Part shown: one piece after another, positions 57,701 to 64,000 of the stretch
Position numbering within the stretch: the first letter of the stretch is position 1
Layout: the number at the start of each line of letters is the position of its first letter
Assembly (NCBI GenBank): GCA_031002005.1
Contig: JARYHS010008074.1
Location: 179,452,494-179,516,493 of the forward strand
DNA length: 64,000 bases
From: Vandiemenella viatica
Lineage: Eukaryota; Arthropoda; Insecta; Orthoptera; Morabidae
Direction: 5' to 3'
Translations under genes and position numbers: made by a program
The notes under the pieces: model-generated
Told to the model about the DNA's origin: nothing
The model's input: only the letters and a program-made list of their open reading frames with translations
The model's database searches: none

Positions 57701-59149
57701 TTTGTTATAATTCTCAAAGTCTTTTCCCACTGGACAAAGCGCTGACGCAAAAGCTCAATCCAATAATATACCTATTTCATACGCTTTCCTTTATTTATTA
57801 AACTATTGGACAGAAAGTATGGGATGAATTGATTAAAATGGACTATTTAATAACATATACAGTAATAAAAAAAGGTATGAAATTCAAGGAAACTGCAGAA
57901 TATGTTAATTTCACGAGTGCGGGAACTGTGAAGCATCCTAAACGCAATAACCGCTGAACCTACAATTATTCTGGACGCAGCATCCAGGTGCTAGGTTACC
58001 GGCGAATCTTTTGTTTCGCAAGGCCAGGGAATTATTGACCGTTACAGCCAAGGTGCAGTGATAGAATAGGGGATATTTCACCTTATAGAATACATCTAAA
58101 GCATTGAGACGCAAACTCCAATCACAACACGTAAAGAGTGTCACGTGAGAATCGGCATATGTGACCAAATAGTGTTTTTGTTCGCAAATCCTGAGCGTCG
58201 CGGCGAAAACGGGCATGCAATGCATAACGGGATTGGCTGAGCGTTTTTCGCCCGAACTGCGTGGAGGAGGATCATCACTCTTTCTTTGGACTTCGTCTGC
58301 GTCTTTCGTCTTCGGGGAGCAGCGACCATCATGTTTTGTTTCAACGGCAATGAATGACATTAAAGTAACAAATCTATAGAGGTTCCTTTCGAGCGCGCAG
58401 TATTCAGTTTAAATAGTAACACAAGCTAATCAGTGTCATTCGTTCTTACCTTGTGGAATTGTAGGCGATTAAGTCCATCGGCCACGTGAAGACATGAAGT
58501 GGAAAAGTATTTCTCTCCATACGACCCTGTACTGGCTTCACCAAGAACATAAGAGAATCGACGAGACAATCTCATTGCATTAACGATTCATTAAATACCG
58601 AACTATCACTTACAATAAACATTTTTTTTTTATTCCAATAATAGTGTTAAAAATAGAAGATATCCGATCTCCCTTGTATACTTTTGGATAGTTTTCAGAA
58701 CAAATTTAATTACTTACTTTTTACAGAATTTTTATTAATTCAGAATTATTGTGTTACATAATAATTAAAAATTATTCCGTAACTAAACAGGGCATTACTG
58801 TACCACAATTACAAGTCACGATAACCACTGCTTAGGCAAACAGCTGTGAGATTTCAAGGGATCAAAGAGTTCGTGATTAAATCGTACTTTTTATCTTTGT
58901 AGACCTGGGGATAGGAACGTTATTTTCTATGAATTAGTTGTTGCTACAGATATTCTGTAAAATAATGAAGTAAAAATCTATTACGTCTCTGTTGGGGTAT
59001 GACGTGTAGATAACCTCCTCGTGGTGTACCCTGGACAACGGACTGGTGATGCAGGACGGCTGATAATCTACACAATAGGCGACCGAACTAGATCCCCTAT
59101 CTCTCACGGTCACACAAAGCAACATCTGAAGATGAAATTGAACAACGGC
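57701..59149. other. Unassigned; GC-richer patch at 58180-58340
   Basis: The patch contains GAGCGTCGCGGCGAAAACGG and sits in overlapping minus-strand frames (58360-57938 and 58350-58141) that I do not recognise. The last 130 bases probably belong to the 5' part of the LINE that follows. Confidence 0.3.
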
Positions 59150-62090
59150 ACTTGTCAGAGCCAACTAATCAGAACATTTGGACCTAGTGCTCAGGTTCTT
59201 CAAATAAATGCAAAAGGATGAACAACTGCTAAATGTGAATACTTTAATAAACTAGCTACTGACCTCCAAATCGACATCTTAACTGTTCCAGAAACCCACA
59301 TGACTGAAAAAGATTTGGAAAGCAGGGCCAAAATTACAGGGTACAGAATGATAGCGAGACTTCCCTCTGCTATACACGGATAAGCCATGTATGCCAAAAG
59401 TAACATTTGCAACATCTCGGAAGTGAGCTGTCAAAAATTCAATGAAATAGAAATAATTAAACTCAACAATTCAACTGTTGAATCAGTTTACAAACCACTT
59501 CTTTCCAACTGGCCAACTCGATCACTGCCCTCACTACCGAAACCTTGCATGTATGTAAAAGACTTTAACAGCCGGCATACATCCTGGGGTTACCCCAATT
59601 CTGATGAAAACGGAGAGAAACTTACTGTTTGGTGAGAAAGTCAAGACCTGTATGTCAGCTATGATGCTAAAGAAAAGAAAACATTCCATTATCCTAGATG
59701 GCAGTCTGACACCAATCCTGATCTGGTCTTAGTTTCCACAGGTGAAAGAAAACCTTCAGACCACACAAGGAAAGTCCTTCAGCATTTTCCGAGAAGCCAA
59801 GTCAGACCCACACTAATCAGTGTCGGTATCACAATACCTGTTATCAGATCGATTCATAAACCATGGTGTAATTTAAAAAGGGCAAACTGGGACCATTATA
59901 GCTCCGAGGTAGATAGTAACGTGTGATGGATACCCCCAAAAGCGAAAAACTACAAGAGATTTGTAGGTACTGTTATTGCTCCAGCGAGACAAAACATCCC
60001 TCGAGGGTACAGGAAACAATACATTCCATGCTGGGACAAATCCACGCAAACTTTATATGAAAATTATCAAAAACTGGTGGCCCTGAAACAGGAAAAATAA
60101 TATTAGAAAAACTGAATGAAGGGAGGAAACAGAAATGGAAAGAGCTAACTTCTCAAATCAGCTTCACTCACTCCAGTAGAAATGCATAGACTCTCCTTAG
60201 AAAACTGGGTGCAGCCTCAAACATATACAAAGAGAAGCCAGGAATTACACCAGCTGAAATGGCATTTCACATCAAAACAAGAGTTGACAAAGTCCCAATA
60301 GATCCTGCCATGAAGAAAAAGATGGAGAGAGAGATGATTGATATGGATAACAACCTCAGAAATAATCCTACCCTTTCTAATCCATTAAAAGTTAAGAAAG
60401 CCATCAAAATGCTAAAAATGAGGAAGACTGCAGGATTAGATGGCATTTTCCCAAAATTCATAAGATATCTCGGCAAGCAGGGAAGAACTTCGCTCAAGAA
60501 CTTCTTCAGCGATATCCTGGACACTGGGATCATCCCCCCAGAATTCAAGATGGCTAACACCTTGACGATCCTCAAACCAGACAAACCAGCAGATGATACT
60601 TCAAGCTATCGACCTATTGCTCTACTAGGTGTTTGCTATAAGCTTCTAGAACACCTCATCCTTAACCGCATACAAGGAATAATAAATATCAAAACACCAA
60701 CATACAAGGCAGGTTTCATGTTAAAACGGAGCTGTTGTGAGCAAGTATTAGCATATACTGAGGCTGGATTTCAGAAGAAATTAAAAACATCAGTTGCCTT
60801 TGCCGATCTAACAGCGGCATATGATACAGTTTAGCTGGATGGACTGCTACTTAAACTTCAAAAACATGTACCCTGCAGCAAACTAACATCACTCCTGAAG
60901 AATATGCTGATCAACCAATATTTGAAGGTCACCGTTGGGCATAAGACAAGTAAGTCATTTAAAATAAAAAAAGGATTGCCTCAAGGATCAGTACTAGCTC
61001 TATTTCTCTTCAACTTGTACATCAGTGACATGCCAGGAACTACCGGCAATAAATTCTGCTACGCTGATAACTTAGCTATCGCCGTCCAAACTGCCACATT
61101 AGAGGACGGTGAGAGCATTCTCTCTAACGACTTAGAAACCTTGATTGCATATTATAGGAAGCGGAGACTTTTCCCGAACCATATGAAAACAAAAGTTTGC
61201 GCATTCCACTTGAGCAATAGAATAGTACATCAGCAGCTCAAAGTGAACTTCTGCCACCAGAGGGTGAAACATAATTTCTATCCTAAGTATCCTGGCATCA
61301 CCTTAGACCGTTCCTTAACATTCAAAAATCTCTCGAAATCACAAGTCAGAATCTTAAAACACGAAACAACATCATGAAGAAGCTAGCTGGTACTTCGTGG
61401 GGAGCTGATGGGGACACACTACGAACAACCGCTCTCTCCATGGTTGACACTGTTGCTGTGTACTGTGCTCCAGTGTGGCAACGTAGTACTCATATTAGAA
61501 AAATCGACGTCCACCTGAATGAGTGTATGAGAGTAATAACTGGCACCCTAAAATCCACCCCAGTCCCCTGGTTGCACCTGATCAGCAAAATACCACCTCC
61601 AGAGATAAGACGCCAAGAAGCAACGGCACGTGACTGGATAAAACTACACCATCCTGATCATCCACAGGATCTCCCAATCCATGAGGTCCAAAATGACTTA
61701 CCTCCCATTCGTCTTAAATCGAGAAATCTGGTATGGCAAGATGTATTTGACTTTGTTGTCACGGTAAAATGGCGACAAAGCTGGAACTCCGCATCTGTAA
61801 AACATCCATATATTAAAGATCCCACAACTGGACTTCCAGGACTCCATCTGAATAGAGACCAGTGGGTCAAACTAAATCGCCGAAGAACAGGCCATGCGAA
61901 ATGCAACGCCATGCTGTATAAGTGGGGTCTTTAGGATTCTCCTGCATGTGACTGGGGTGCTCCCTCCCAGAGTGTGGAGCATATTATCAGGGAATGCCCT
62001 CTACGGAAGTATGATGGACCATATTAAGATGTATTTGGAGCTACAAGTTCCTTCATAGAATGGATGGAAGAACTGGATATCAACTTCTGA
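59150..62090 (+). pseudogene. Jockey-type ORF2 (endonuclease, RT, zinc tail), lightly broken
   Basis: Endonuclease: QINAKG, DILTVPETHMTEKD (catalytic Glu), KDFNSRHTSWG (normally GDFNSRH), HFPRSQVRP (normally SQHRP). RT: MRKTAGLDGIFPKFI (60418), SSYRPIALLGVCYKLLEHLI (60601), FADLTAAYDTV (first Asp present, 60799-60831), KKGLPQGSVLALFLFNLYIS and CYADNLAIA at 61057, where the second Asp of YADD has become Asn. C terminus: APVWQRSTHI, RRTGHAKCNAMLYKWGL and, after a stop, SPACDWGAPSQSVEHIIREC. Stops fall at 59219, 59381, 59633, 59924, 60187, 60832, 61932 and 62025; frames shift near 60098 and 61345. That is few lesions for about 980 codons. The zinc motif C-x-C-G has Trp in place of the second Cys. 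Confidence 0.88.
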
Positions 62091-62171
62091 ACGCTACCAA
62101 CGTTCTTGTCATTGTGTATATTTATATGTATTGTATTAGTTGCTCAGCCATAAGACAAATAAATAAATAAA
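59150..62171 (+). mobile_element. Second jockey-type LINE, ORF2 plus 3' tail
   Basis: ORF2 landmarks run from the endonuclease to a C-terminal zinc-binding segment, then about 60 bases of 3' untranslated sequence and an (AAAT)-type tail ACAAATAAATAAATAAAC ending near 62171. No ORF1 is recognisable upstream, so the copy is probably 5'-truncated. A tetranucleotide tail instead of poly(A) separates it from the jockey copy at 23783. Confidence 0.85.
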
Positions 62172-64000
62172 CATCTCCATTACTCAAATCTAATTGTTTA
62201 GAACTGAATTACACAAGTGATGGATTCAGATTTGAGTTCACGTCAAGAAATATTTTCTTTAAACTTGTTGCAGGACGAATAAGAACACCACTCACATTAT
62301 ATCCATACATTATTATTCCTAGAAGTACTGTGACATACTGTATCACTGTTTCGATTGTGGTGTGACGTGAGGTGAAATTTGTGTTTATTCCAGGAACTAA
62401 TGACTTGAAATACTAGTTAGTGTTTTCATCTGGGCTTAAACGATTAAAATATAATTAATTCATTAAAATATAATTAATTCGTACATCTTTTGTGTCTATA
62501 TGATACAGCAAAGAACCTTCACGATTTTAAATTGTTATCCTGTTATTCGTCTTGTAAAAGTACTAACCAGGAATATATTTCGAATATAAATTAACTAGTA
62601 TGTTTTTCGTATTTTTTATGTTCTTTTGTTCTGTTAAGGAATTTGTTTATTACAAGAATTAAATTATAAACATCCGATATAGATCATACTGACCCCCTTT
62701 GCAGCAGTAACGTCACTAGCTGAAGTCCAATCTTCCTAGCTTCCTGTTATATCGTTGATCTGTACGGAAAATATTAAAAGTCAAATGCTATTATTGTTTG
62801 CAGATTTATTTGATCACACAAAAACAAAATTTTAGATATTAGTTAAACTTTCTTATCTCTATGCATTAAAAAATTCTCAGGCATATAGCTTCATCCGGAG
62901 CAAAGCAGTTTGCCGCAAATATGTGCCAGAATTTTTTCATGTTTGTGATTGTAAGTAAATAAATTCGGGGAAAAACTCCAGTATTAGAATTTTCTTATGA
63001 TTTAGGGATGAAATCATACATGTGTAAAATATTATTGGTTTCTAGGATTACTTCAAGTACAGTGTAATTTTTATGTCGGGGTGTCGTAGCTGAAAAAAAA
63101 ATTAACACATTAGTTAAACTTAATAAGCTCACTCTGCAATGAAAATCTGAGGTATATAAAGTTACAAGGATAGAAAGAGATTTCACGTTAGGAGTGGGCA
63201 AGGAGTAGATATATGGAAATTTACAAGTTACATACTTTCCTTATAATACGTGGATAAAATGCTATCAGCGTACCAAATTTCAGCTTTCTACGGCAACGGG
63301 ACATACCTTACAGTTTTCATGATCATCAGTCAGTCAGTAAGTGAATGAGTGGCAAAATCACTGAAGTTTGCATTCCAATAACATCCGAACTAAGAACAGT
63401 AACGGAGTAAACTTTAGTATATTTGCTAAGATTTCTAATATCTATGCATAACATAAATTTGTAACATATAGCGTGAATACAACCGAAGAAATTGAGATTA
63501 AAAAATGGCTCGAATTTCTTCTAAAAAAAGGATAGGCAGTGCCACCGTCGACTCGACTATCTTGCAACCGTTTGAAATCCATGTTTTGAGAAGAGAAATG
63601 AGTACATTTATTTCGATGTACCTTCTGCTGAAACCTTGAGTGATGGTTTTTAATGTGCAGTTATTTTTCCCTAGGACTTCTGTGTGCTATCTGTATTTTG
63701 ATCGAAACTAGAATCTATTCCTTGATTTTCATTCACTTAATTCTTACCTCTGTTTCATCCTTAACAGATATTTACTCGACAAATCGTTCTTTCTGAACTC
63801 TGTAACTGGTTTGAAGCGTCTTTCGTAGAGCGCTAGCCTCGCCGCAGAGCATTGTTCTCTTTGCGGCGAACGGCCGACAGAGAATGTGAGGCTTTCATTC
63901 GAATGCGAGTGAGCGTGCAATGTACTCCAACAGGAAATACTCCTCATTGTATTCCAGACGCACCATCTACACGGCTGTTCTGACGTCAAAGAGACACAAC
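62172..64000. other. Unassigned flank; small hairpin at 63840-63866
   Basis: GCCGCAGAG (63840) pairs with CTTTGCGGC (63858-63866) around a short loop, inside a GC-richer last 220 bases. A minus-strand frame there (63989-63744) is unrecognised. From 62172 to 63700 the sequence is AT-rich and without features. Confidence 0.35.

Noticed and set aside
63744..63989. Minus-strand frame of 81 codons at the window edge
   Set aside because: Unrecognised, without a codon pattern I could assess, in a GC-richer patch where chance open frames are expected.
1..64000. CRISPR arrays, bacterial operons, rRNA genes or telomere arrays
   Set aside because: No regularly spaced identical repeats, no Shine-Dalgarno-type gene organisation, no rRNA signature and no TTAGG arrays were seen; the DNA is eukaryotic in character.

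Overview
The window reads as AT-rich insect nuclear DNA, intergenic or deep-intronic, with no host protein-coding gene that I can support. It is a graveyard of transposable elements at several stages of decay. The kinds of element (RTE/BovB, jockey and CR1-like LINEs, Tc1/mariner and pogo-like DNA transposons, tRNA-derived SINEs) point to an arthropod. From memory, the SINE with the 'CCAGATTTGGGTTTTCC' body looks like those of polyneopteran insects (cockroach, termite, stick insect or grasshopper), but I could not search for it.

Layout. 0-1.6 kb: a promoter/poly(A)-bearing LTR-like piece followed by a broken CR1-like LINE. 4.6-5.1 kb: a decayed reverse-strand copy of a repeat-associated arthropod protein of unknown function. 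7.07-7.62 kb: an internally deleted mariner-type element with 96-bp inverted repeats. 10.75-11.54 kb: a Tc1-type element that has lost its DNA-binding half. 15.38-15.55 kb: a near-perfect palindrome. 18.2-20.6 kb: an RTE/BovB LINE whose FADD box has been deleted. 22.2-22.6 kb: a CR1/jockey-like fragment. 23.8-29.2 kb: a nearly full-length jockey LINE with ORF1 and ORF2, carrying two nested SINE insertions. 29.2-30.4 kb: short non-autonomous elements and a SINE. 30-45 kb: mostly featureless AT-rich DNA with scattered SINEs. 45.06-46.11 kb: a shrunken pogo-like element with a zinc-binding tail and internal palindromes. 47.7-55.9 kb: a SINE-rich stretch. 59.1-62.2 kb: a second jockey-type LINE, fairly well preserved.

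Two tRNA-derived SINE families (called A and B here) account for most scattered repeats, at least 7 A and 9 B copies. They would have depended on LINE enzymes for movement. None of the reverse transcriptases or transposases here is intact, so nothing in the window looks able to move itself. Three GC-richer islands with homeodomain-type (TAATTA) and, in one case, POU-octamer motifs are the only candidates for host regulatory DNA. I found no undescribed multi-gene system.
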